NCBI GenBank assembly: GCA_024128875.1
Contig: JAMYFF010000002.1
Span: 434,001 to 498,000, forward strand
DNA length: 64,000 nucleotides
Direction of reading: 5' to 3'
DNA from: Salinilacustrithrix flava
Lineage (GTDB): Bacteria > Actinomycetota > Acidimicrobiia > Acidimicrobiales > Salinilacustritrichaceae
Every line of letters starts with the position of its first letter. Within the stretch, counting starts at the first letter, position 1. The translations under genes and the position numbers were made by a program. Below the pieces are notes generated by a model that was given only the letters and a program-made list of their open reading frames with translations, did no database searches and was not told the origin of the DNA. Positions 54,795-61,633 of this stretch are shown in pieces.

Positions 54795-55631
54795 TCAAGT
54801 CTGGCACTGCTCGCAGAACCAGGTGGTCTTGCCGCCGAACTTGGCCTTGGAGATCACGTCGCGGCAGCGCCGGCAGGGCTCGCCGTCGCGGGCGTGCACC
54901 TGGTGGTGGCCGGTGTAGCCGCCCACGTCGCCGTGGAGGTCGTGCCAGCCGTCGTCGGCGAGCGTGGTGCCCCCGTGCTTGATGGCGTCGTGGAGGATCT
55001 CCACCACGCTCCGGTAGAGGCGGCGGACCTCCTGCACCGACAGCGAGTCGCTCAGCCGGTCGTAGCGCAGGCCGGCGTCGTAGAGGATCTCGTCGGAGTA
55101 GACGTTGCCGATGCCGGTGAGCAGGTCCTCGTCGGTCAGCAGGGTCTTCAGCTTCACGGAGCGCTGCAGCACGAGCTTGGCGAAGTCGGCCCACGGCACG
55201 GGCTGGTCGACCACGTCGTAGCCGAGCAGCTCGATCTCGTCGACGCCCTCGGCCACCTGCTCAGGCGTGAGGATCCACAGCTCGCCGGTGCGGCGGGGGT
55301 CGATGTAGCGGAGCTGGCCGCCCTGGGTGAAGGTCAGCACCACGGCCGTGCCGTCGGCGAGGTCGTCCTTGGACGCGGTCTTTCGCAGCTGGCCGCCGAG
55401 GCCGGGGCGCACGATGAGGCGGTCGCCGGTGTCGAGGGTGAAGATCAGGAACGTCCCGCGCCGGATGAGGGACTTGAGCTTGGCCCCCTCGAGCATCCCG
55501 GCGAACTGCTTCTTCGTGCTGTGGCGCGGGATGACCTTGGTGTCGTGCACGTCGACGGTCTTCACCTTGCGCCCCACCACGTCGCGCTCGAGCTGTCGGC
55601 GCAGCGTCTCGACCTCAGGCAGTTCAGCCAT
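54795..55631 (-). CDS. mutM: Fpg/Nei-family DNA glycosylase with Ala in place of the catalytic N-terminal Pro
   Basis: A 278-residue Fpg-like protein in the place of mutM (rnc-mutM-smc). The N-terminus reads M-A-E-L-P-E-V-E: canonical Fpg/Nei has P-E-L-P-E-V-E and uses that Pro as the Schiff-base nucleophile. Other positions drift too: RRGTFLIF for RRGKYLLF (beta-hairpin Lys lost) and RPGLGGQLR for HLGMSG. The helix-two-turn-helix (LLTGIGNVYSDEILYDAG) and the zinc finger (CRRCRD ... CEQC) remain intact. It starts 8 bases inside the rnc 3' end. Activity is uncertain: it may use another amine, bind lesions only, or belong to a divergent subfamily. Confidence 0.9.
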   Translation of the reverse strand: MAELPEVETLRRQLERDVVGRKVKTVDVHDTKVIPRHSTKKQFAGMLEGAKLKSLIRRGTFLIFTLDTGDRLIVRPGLGGQLRKTASKDDLADGTAVVLTFTQGGQLRYIDPRRTGELWILTPEQVAEGVDEIELLGYDVVDQPVPWADFAKLVLQRSVKLKTLLTDEDLLTGIGNVYSDEILYDAGLRYDRLSDSLSVQEVRRLYRSVVEILHDAIKHGGTTLADDGWHDLHGDVGGYTGHHQVHARDGEPCRRCRDVISKAKFGGKTTWFCEQCQT

Positions 55632-56397
55632 CTGTGGGCCCTCCCAGGGCATCGGGGGCGCCGGGGTAGCCGGTGCCGTCGTCGCCGAGCAGCTCCAGGG
55701 CGGCACGGGCCGCCTGCTGCTCGGCTTGCTTCTTGGATCGGCCGGTGCCCACGCCGAGCTCGTGCCCGCCGGCGCTCACCGTGACGGTGAAGTGCCGAGC
55801 GTGGTCCGGGCCGGTGGCGTCGAAGGCATAGGTGGCCGTGGCGGTGGTGACGGTGGCGAGGCGCTCCTGGAGGCGGCTCTTGTGGTCCTGGTCGCCGCCG
55901 CCGGCATCGATCGCCGACTGGATGCGATCACCCAGCAGGTCGAGCACCAGGCGCCGGGCGGGATCCAGGCCGCCGTCGAGGTAGACGGCCCCGAGCACGG
56001 CCTCCATGGCGTCGGCCAGGATCGAGGGCTTCTCGCGACCCCCGGACTGCTCCTCGCCCTTGCCGAGCCGCAGGTGCTCGCCGAGGCCGAGCTCGATGGC
56101 GACCTCGGCCAGGCAGACCGAGTTCACGACCGCCTTGCGCACGTCGGTGAGGGCCCCCTCGTCGAGGGCGGCGTCGGTCCGGTACACGTGGTCGGCGACG
56201 AGGAAGCCCAGGACGGAGTCGCCCAGGAACTCGAGGCGCTCGTTGCTCTCGTACTCGGCGTGCTCCGCGCACCAGGACCGGTGCGCGAAGGCCTGGGCCA
56301 GCAGCGCTTCGTCGGCTGGCGCGTAGCCGAGCGCGTCGAGGAGCCGATCGCGTCCGAGCAGCGTCGGGCGGTGCGTGCCGCCGGGCGCAGTCGCCAC
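55624..56397 (-). CDS. rnc: ribonuclease III
   Basis: A 257-residue RNase III. The nuclease signature NERLEFLGDSVLGFLV (near residues 44-59) and DAMEAVLGAVYLDGG supply the four acidic metal ligands; a double-stranded RNA-binding domain (SKKQAEQQAARAALELL) ends the protein. It processes rRNA and structured mRNAs. GTG start at 56397. Lies between acpP and mutM as in many actinobacteria. Confidence 0.96.
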   Translation of the reverse strand: MATAPGGTHRPTLLGRDRLLDALGYAPADEALLAQAFAHRSWCAEHAEYESNERLEFLGDSVLGFLVADHVYRTDAALDEGALTDVRKAVVNSVCLAEVAIELGLGEHLRLGKGEEQSGGREKPSILADAMEAVLGAVYLDGGLDPARRLVLDLLGDRIQSAIDAGGGDQDHKSRLQERLATVTTATATYAFDATGPDHARHFTVTVSAGGHELGVGTGRSKKQAEQQAARAALELLGDDGTGYPGAPDALGGPTDG

Positions 56398-56417
56398 GGA
56401 TCCGGACCGGGTACCGA

Positions 56418-56672
56418 TCAGAGGCGCGCGACGACGTAGTCGACGGCGTCCCGGACGGTCTTCAGGTCCTCGAGGTCTTCGTCCTCGATCCGGAAGCCGA
56501 CCGTGCGCTCACCGATCTCCTCCTCGAGGCCCTCCACCAGCTCGATCAGGGCGAGGGAGTCTGCGTCGAGGTCGTCGACGAAGCTGTCGCCCTCCTTGAT
56601 GGAGTCGGGCTCGATCTCGAGGATGTCAGCGAGGCGATCTCGGATGAGGGTCAGGACCTCGTTGCGATCCAT
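56418..56672 (-). CDS. acpP: acyl carrier protein
   Basis: An 84-residue ACP. The phosphopantetheine site is Ser39 in DADSLALIELV; the rest is a short acidic four-helix bundle (IEPDSIKEGDSFVDDL). Start ATG with GGAGGG eight bases upstream. It carries acyl chains for fatty-acid synthesis and for PlsX, whose gene is directly upstream, with rnc directly downstream. Confidence 0.93.
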   Translation of the reverse strand: MDRNEVLTLIRDRLADILEIEPDSIKEGDSFVDDLDADSLALIELVEGLEEEIGERTVGFRIEDEDLEDLKTVRDAVDYVVARL

Positions 56673-56759
56673 CTTGTCGCCCTCCACGTGGGTCTCTGCG
56701 GGCAACGGGTGCCCCTCCTGGTCGGAAGCTTCTCTGGCGATCGGCCACCATAGCCGGAA

Positions 56760-56775
56760 GGGGCGGAAAAGCCCC
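56760..56775. terminator. weak hairpin and candidate -10 between plsX and acpP
   Basis: GGGGC (56760-56764) pairs with GCCCC (56771-56775) around GGAAAA. On the minus strand it is followed at 56752-56747 by TATGGT, a plausible -10 for acpP but without a matching -35. The gap of 145 bases between plsX and acpP suggests a processing or promoter point there. Nothing else is evident in it. Confidence 0.3.
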
Positions 56776-56817
56776 GGATGACGCCTGAACGCCCAGGTCA
56801 GCGGGTATGCGCGACGG

Positions 56818-57801
56818 TCAGGCGACCGAGGCGGCGAGGTGCGCCGGGACGTTGCCGGCCACCATGTCGCGGGCGACGCGGACGGCGTTGACCACCGCGG
56901 TCGGACCCGAGGACCCGTGGCTGATGATGCACACCCCGTCGACGCCGAGCAGCATGGCCCCGCCCGTGTTCTCCGGGTCGAGGGTGGCGTAGAGCGGCAG
57001 CAGCTCGGGCATGAGGACGTCAGCGGCGGCACGCGTCTCGTCGTTGGTGTCGAAGGCCTCGAGGAGCCGGTTCACCAGCCCCTTCATCCCGCCTTCGAGG
57101 GACTTGAGCGCCACGTTGCCGGTGAAGCCGTCGGTCACGACCACGTCGACGGCGTCGGTGAGGATGTCCCGGCCCTCGACGTTGCCGATGAAGGTGCCGC
57201 CGGCCGCGGCGAGCACGCCGTCGACCGCGAGCAGCTCGTAGGTCTCCTTGCGCAGCGTGTCGCCCTTGCCGGGCTCCTCGCCGATGGACAGCAGGCCGAC
57301 CCGCGGCTCGGCCACGTCGTAGCGGGCGCGGGCGTAGGCGGCGCCCATCTGGGCGAACTGCACCAGCCAGTCGGGCTGGCACTCGGCGTTGGCGCCGGCG
57401 TCGAGCAGCACGGTGTGCCCGCCGGAGGGCACGGGCAGCGGCGTGGCGATCGCCGGCCGCTTCACGCCCTTGAGCCGGCCCATGCGCAGCAGGGCCGACG
57501 CCATCGTGGCGCCGGTGTTGCCGGCCGAGATCATGGCCGACGCCTTGCCGTCGCGCACCGCCTCGGCGGCGCGCACGAGCGTGGCGTCCTTCATCCGGCG
57601 CACGCTGGTGCCCGGATCGGCGTCCATGGCGATGACCTCGGATGCCTCGAGCAGCGGGAGGTCGCCGGCCAGGTCGGCCACCTCGGGGGTGCCGACCAGC
57701 AGGATCTCCACGCCGAGCTCGTCACGGGCCTGGCGGGCGCCCTCGACGATGTCCGCCGGCGACCTGTCGCCGCCGTTGGCATCGATGGCGATGGGGAGCA
57801 T
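56818..57801 (-). CDS. plsX: phosphate acyltransferase PlsX
   Basis: A 327-residue PlsX: IAIDANGGDRSP at the N-terminus, SAGNTGATMASALL, LLDAGANAECQPDWLVQFA, and GNVEGRDIL with TDGFTGNVALKSLEGG, all diagnostic. It converts acyl-ACP and phosphate to acyl phosphate for phospholipid synthesis. Order DUF177-rpmF-plsX is widespread. ATG start 11 bases after the rpmF stop. With acpP downstream and cdsA elsewhere in the window, several steps of phospholipid synthesis are covered. Confidence 0.96.
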   Translation of the reverse strand: MLPIAIDANGGDRSPADIVEGARQARDELGVEILLVGTPEVADLAGDLPLLEASEVIAMDADPGTSVRRMKDATLVRAAEAVRDGKASAMISAGNTGATMASALLRMGRLKGVKRPAIATPLPVPSGGHTVLLDAGANAECQPDWLVQFAQMGAAYARARYDVAEPRVGLLSIGEEPGKGDTLRKETYELLAVDGVLAAAGGTFIGNVEGRDILTDAVDVVVTDGFTGNVALKSLEGGMKGLVNRLLEAFDTNDETRAAADVLMPELLPLYATLDPENTGGAMLLGVDGVCIISHGSSGPTAVVNAVRVARDMVAGNVPAHLAASVA

Positions 57802-57812
57802 CTAGGGCGTGA

Positions 57813-57992
57813 TCAGTCCACATCCACGGCCTGGCGACCGTGGTACCACCCGCAGTTGGGGCAGACGACGTGGGGGACCTTGACGACGCCGCAGCGCGGG
57901 CAGAGGCTGCGCGACGGGCGGCTGAGACGCCAGTTCGCGGCCTGACGGCTGCGGCCCTTCGCCTTGGAGGTCTTCTTCTTGGGGACGGCCAT
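57813..57992 (-). CDS. rpmF: 50S ribosomal protein L32
   Basis: A 59-residue L32: [20 protein letters not shown] at the start, then the zinc ribbon CPRC ... [11 protein letters not shown]. Both CxxC pairs are intact, so this is the zinc-binding (C+) form. Located between DUF177 and plsX as usual. Confidence 0.96.
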   Translation of the reverse strand: MAVPKKKTSKAKGRSRQAANWRLSRPSRSLCPRCGVVKVPHVVCPNCGWYHGRQAVDVD

Positions 57993-58089
57993 GGCTGTTC
58001 AACCTCAGATGCGGTGCCGGGAGGGCGTTCGAATGCGTCCGGGCCAGTCGGTTGCCGACCAGGCGGACGCGAAGGAGACACCCTAGCGG

Positions 58090-58611
58090 TCAGCCCTCGT
58101 CGAACCTCAACTCGGACAGGGCCGCCCAGCGGGGGTCCGGCGGGGGCTCCTCGGCCGCTGCGGCGGCCGCGACCTCGTCCTCGGTGACGGTGGGGAACCG
58201 CTCCGGATCCGGGCCCGGGCAGTCGTCGGCGCAGAGCGGGGCGATGGGCAGGCTGGCGAGCACGAGCTCGTCCACCATCGGCTGGAGATCGAGCAGGTCG
58301 TCGTCGATGGGGTAGATCTCGTCGTCGATCGGCGAGCGCTGGGCGATCTCGCGCAGGGCCACGTCGACGTGGCCGGTGACGTCGTCGAGGCAGCGGCGGC
58401 ACGCGCCGTACCAGTCGAAGCCGAGCGTGCCGATGACCTCCACGCCCCCGGCCATGGCCACGACCGCGCCCTCGAGGGTCAGCGGGGTGCCGGGGATGGT
58501 GCTGGCCGCCGAGGTCTCGAGCCGCTCGGCCTCGACCTCGACGTCGATGAGCCGGCGGCTGCCCGGCTCCCGCAGCAGGTCGCCGACGCGGACGATGAAG
58601 GGCTTGCCCAC
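58090..58611 (-). CDS. DUF177 (YceD-like) family protein
   Basis: A 173-residue protein of the DUF177/YceD family, always just upstream of rpmF. LTLEGAVVAMAGGVEVIG and WYGACRRCLDDVTGHV contain the family's conserved C-x2-C pair, and LASLPIAPLCADDCPG a second C-x3-C. The family is tied to 23S rRNA accumulation in plants and E. coli. GTG start abuts the sepIVA stop directly. Confidence 0.92.
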   Translation of the reverse strand: MGKPFIVRVGDLLREPGSRRLIDVEVEAERLETSAASTIPGTPLTLEGAVVAMAGGVEVIGTLGFDWYGACRRCLDDVTGHVDVALREIAQRSPIDDEIYPIDDDLLDLQPMVDELVLASLPIAPLCADDCPGPDPERFPTVTEDEVAAAAAAEEPPPDPRWAALSELRFDEG

Positions 58612-59247
58612 CTAGCGGTCGTCCTGGTCGAAGAACCCCTGACCCGAGTCGGGGACCGCCTCCAGCCGGCGTCGGGCCCGTCGCTCGTGGGCGGCCTGCT
58701 CGTCCTCGGGGGTGTGCACGTGGCCGCCTTCGGGGGCGTCGCCGAGGTCTCGCTCGTCCTGGGCGGCCTGGCTGCCCTGCAGCTTGGCCCGCCCGGCGGA
58801 GACGACCTTCATGGTGCGCTCGAGCACGATCTCGAAGCTGGCCAGGCGCTGGTCGCAGAAGTCCTCGGCCTCGAGCTTGAGGCGCCGGGACTCGGCATCG
58901 GCGGCGTCGACCACGGAGCGGGCCCGGGCTTCGGCGGCCTTGACCACCTCGGTCTGCTGCACCAGCTGGTCGGCCTTCTGGCGGGCCGCCTCGAGGATCT
59001 CGTCGGCCTCGCGCCTGGTCCGGGCCAGGAACTCCTCGCGCTGCTTGAGCAGCCACTTCGCCGACCGCAGCTCCTCGGGCAGGCGCTCGGTGGCCTCGTT
59101 GAGCAGGTCGAGGACCTCGGCCTGGTTGATCATCACCGAGGTCGACAGCGGCATCGGCCGGGCCTGCTCGATGAGGTCGCGCAGCTCGCGGAGCACCGAC
59201 TCGACCTGGGGCGCCTCGTAGGGCGACTGGCCGGGGCGGTCGCTCAT
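58612..59247 (-). CDS. sepIVA: SepIVA-like coiled-coil (DivIVA-related) protein
   Basis: A 211-residue protein. A short N-terminal DivIVA-like turn (VLRELRDLIEQARPMPLSTS, INQAEVLDLLNEATERLP) leads to an extended coiled coil of about 100 residues (EADEILEAARQKADQLVQQTEVV) and a charged tail. In mycobacteria the gene between coaD and DUF177 is sepIVA, a DivIVA-type division protein; position and architecture match, identity outside the coil is modest. ATGA overlap with coaD. Confidence 0.75.
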   Translation of the reverse strand: MSDRPGQSPYEAPQVESVLRELRDLIEQARPMPLSTSVMINQAEVLDLLNEATERLPEELRSAKWLLKQREEFLARTRREADEILEAARQKADQLVQQTEVVKAAEARARSVVDAADAESRRLKLEAEDFCDQRLASFEIVLERTMKVVSAGRAKLQGSQAAQDERDLGDAPEGGHVHTPEDEQAAHERRARRRLEAVPDSGQGFFDQDDR

Positions 59248-59720
59248 CCGAACTTCTCCGCCAGGCGCTTCACCACGGCGTCGGGGACCATCTCGTTCAC
59301 GTTGCCGCCGAACCGGGCGATCTCGCGCAGCAGCTTGGAGGCGACGAAGGAGTGCTCGGTGGCCGAGGGGATGAACAGCGTCTCCAGCCCGGAGATCTTG
59401 CGGTTCATGTGGGCCTGGTGCATCTCGGATTCGAAGTCCGACACGGCCCGCAGTCCCTTGACGATGACATCGGCACCGACCTCGCGAGCCAGGTCGACGA
59501 CGAGGCTGGAGAACTGCACCACCTCGACGTTGTCCAGGTGCGACGTGCTCTCCTCGATCATGGCCCGGCGGTCCTCGAAGGAGAACAGCGGCTCGCCCTT
59601 CTGCGGGTTGCGCATGGCAGCCACGGTGACCTTGTCGAACAGCCGCGAGGCGGTCTCGATGATCTCGAGGTGACCGTTGTGGATCGGGTCGAACGTCCCG
59701 GGATAGAGGACCGTCCTCAC
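59244..59720 (-). CDS. coaD: phosphopantetheine adenylyltransferase
   Basis: A 158-residue CoaD: YPGTFDPIHNGHLEI with the HxGH nucleotidyl-transfer motif, the phosphopantetheine pocket VVDLAREVGADVIVKGLRAVSDFE, and the C-terminal SATEHSFVASKLLREIARFGG (an ISSTxxR variant). It makes dephospho-CoA. The GTG at 59720 overlaps the rsmD stop (GTGA); the long frame upstream is a shadow of rsmD. It feeds CoA to the acyl-CoA enzymes in the window. Confidence 0.96.
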   Translation of the reverse strand: MRTVLYPGTFDPIHNGHLEIIETASRLFDKVTVAAMRNPQKGEPLFSFEDRRAMIEESTSHLDNVEVVQFSSLVVDLAREVGADVIVKGLRAVSDFESEMHQAHMNRKISGLETLFIPSATEHSFVASKLLREIARFGGNVNEMVPDAVVKRLAEKFG

Positions 59721-60292
59721 GGATGTGCTCCTGTCGGATCGGGGGCGCCGGTGGCCGGTGGCTCCGGCCGGGCGAACAGCACAACCGTACCGCCGTAGGT
59801 GCGCTCCCTCACCCTTTCCCACCCGGGGGGGAGGTCGACGGCACGGCCGGACTCGATGACGACCAGACCGTCGTCGGCGAGCCGCGTGGCGAGGTCGGCG
59901 AGCAGCGCTGCCCATCCGTCGAAGGCGTACGGAGGGTCGGCCAGGACCAGGTCGAGGGGCACCGGCAGGTCGTCGAGGGCGACCTCCACCGGTCGGCGCA
60001 GCACCACACCGCGGTCGTCGAGGCCGAGGGTCGCGAGGTTCTCCTCGATGACGGCGACGGCTCGCCGGTCCGACTCCACGAAGTGCGCGCTGGCCGCGCC
60101 CCGGCTGAGGGCCTCGATGCCGAGCGCGCCGCTGCCGGCGAACAGGTCGGCCACCACGGCGCCGTCGACGGCACCCAGGCTGCCGAGCGCGTTGAACATC
60201 GCCTCCCGGACCCGGTCCGTGGTGGGCCGGGTGTCGGTGCCCGGTGGCGCGCTGATGCGCCGGCCCCGCACCGATCCGGCGACGACGCGCAC
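59717..60292 (-). CDS. rsmD: 16S rRNA (guanine966-N2)-methyltransferase RsmD
   Basis: A 191-residue class I methyltransferase. RVREAMFNALGSL and DLFAGSGALGIEALSRGA bind SAM; VLADPPYAF is the catalytic DPPY. The rsmD-coaD pair is nearly universal. The GTG at 60292 takes its first base from the last base of the preceding TAG stop (TAGTG). Confidence 0.95.
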   Translation of the reverse strand: MRVVAGSVRGRRISAPPGTDTRPTTDRVREAMFNALGSLGAVDGAVVADLFAGSGALGIEALSRGAASAHFVESDRRAVAVIEENLATLGLDDRGVVLRRPVEVALDDLPVPLDLVLADPPYAFDGWAALLADLATRLADDGLVVIESGRAVDLPPGWERVRERTYGGTVVLFARPEPPATGAPDPTGAHP

Positions 60293-61392
60293 TACCTGAA
60301 CGAGGAGCCCGGGCCGTAGGGCAGGGCGATCCAGGTCTTGCCCGGGGCGAGCACGATCTCGTTGCCCTCGACGTCCCGGTATGTGGTCGGCGTGGCGTTG
60401 TCGGGCTTGTGCCAGGTGCCGGTGGCGACCTTGCCGCCGCTGAACACCCACGCCTCACCCTCGCCGACGACCTGGGCGGTCGGGACCCGCGAGCCGGCCT
60501 GGTCGACGGTGCCCGAGTCCAGCGCCTGCGTGAAGCGGACGATGACGTTGTCGACCCCGAGCTGGCCGCCGCCGGCCGCGTCCACGTGGGCGTGGCCCGC
60601 CTGGAAGCGGACCCAGCGCGAGCCGTCCCACTCGAAGCGCACCGCCGTGCCACCGCCGCCCCGGGCACCGAAGGGGGGCGGGAACGCCAGGCGGATCGAC
60701 GTCGCCGGCAGGGCGTTCGGCGACGGGACGGCCTCGCCCGGCTGGGCGAAGCGCAGGATCGGCTGGAGCGGCCCGGTCGAGCCCTCCGGCGCGGTGGCCC
60801 GGATGTCGGCGGTGCCGACGGCGAAGGAGTTGTAGGGGGACCTCCGGGACCGGTCGCGGTAGTAGAGGTGCGGCACGTCGTCGATGGATCGGGGCACGAC
60901 GCTCGAGCTCCGGACGTGGCTGTTCAGCAGCGCGTTCGCCCCGTGCCACGCGAACAGCGGGCCGTTCAGCTCCTCGAGCAGGCCGATCTCGGAGCCGCGG
61001 GCGGAGCGGATGGGCCCGATCGGGGAGGCGTCGATGGACTGGAACAGGGCGAGGAAGCGGGTGACCTGGCCCTCGACCGGCACCTCGTAGACGACCTCGG
61101 CCGAGCCGATGCCGACCTGGGGGGACGACCTGCCCTCCACGTTGTCGTACTTCACGGCCACGACCGGCCGGGACTGGACCCACTGGTCCACGAGGGGCAG
61201 CCCGGTCAGCATCGACACCGGGGCGGCAGCGGCCGGTGCCTCCGTGGTGGTGCTCGTGGTCGTGGTGGTCTCGTCGACCTCGGTCGTGGCGGTCGACGAG
61301 TCCGTCGTGGCGGCCTGCTCCTCCTCTCCGCCGCCGCAGGCGACGAGGAGAGAACCGGCGAGCGCGAGGGCGGCGAGGGGGCGCGTTCGCAT
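60292..61392 (-). CDS. DUF3048-family lipoprotein (YerB-like)
   Basis: A 366-residue lipoprotein. Signal peptide with lipobox LVAC near residue 18, then a Thr-rich linker of about 30 residues, then the DUF3048 domain (VVAVKYDNVEGRSSPQVGI; GPIRSARGSEIGLLEELNG; FAWHGANALLNS) and its C-terminal part (GKTWIALPYGPGS). YerB-like proteins are exported; function in envelope biogenesis or cation handling is not established. ATG 61392 is chosen; ATG 61410 would add six residues. Divergent from the small zinc-ribbon gene. Confidence 0.9.
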   Translation of the reverse strand: MRTRPLAALALAGSLLVACGGGEEEQAATTDSSTATTEVDETTTTTSTTTEAPAAAAPVSMLTGLPLVDQWVQSRPVVAVKYDNVEGRSSPQVGIGSAEVVYEVPVEGQVTRFLALFQSIDASPIGPIRSARGSEIGLLEELNGPLFAWHGANALLNSHVRSSSVVPRSIDDVPHLYYRDRSRRSPYNSFAVGTADIRATAPEGSTGPLQPILRFAQPGEAVPSPNALPATSIRLAFPPPFGARGGGGTAVRFEWDGSRWVRFQAGHAHVDAAGGGQLGVDNVIVRFTQALDSGTVDQAGSRVPTAQVVGEGEAWVFSGGKVATGTWHKPDNATPTTYRDVEGNEIVLAPGKTWIALPYGPGSSFR

Positions 61393-61462
61393 GGCCCGCG
61401 AGTGTTCCATGGCCCACGGCCGCAGCCGTGCATCCCCACCCGGCCCGGATACCGTCGGTCCG

Positions 61463-61630
61463 GTGTACGAGCCCGACCCGGTCATCACCTGCATCGACTG
61501 CGGCGGCCGCGCGCACCTCAACGGGCACCCGCCCGAGGAGGGCTGGCAGCCGGGGATGCTGACCATGTACCGCTGCGAGGACTGCCTCGACGGCTGGTAC
61601 CTCGAGGTCCCCGACTGGGACGACTTCTGA
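61463..61630 (+). CDS. small zinc-ribbon protein
   Basis: A 55-residue protein with two CxxC knuckles, CIDC (residues 10-13) and CEDC (residues 38-41), about 24 residues apart, which would bind one zinc. It is acidic (PDWDDF C-terminus) and has HLNGHPPEEGWQPG between the knuckles. GTG start; frame is open far upstream without sense. It ends 3 bases before the recG stop in convergent orientation. No family recognised; similar tiny ribbons are common beside DNA-repair genes but carry no known function. Confidence 0.68.
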   Translation: MYEPDPVITCIDCGGRAHLNGHPPEEGWQPGMLTMYRCEDCLDGWYLEVPDWDDF

Positions 61631-61633
61631 CCC

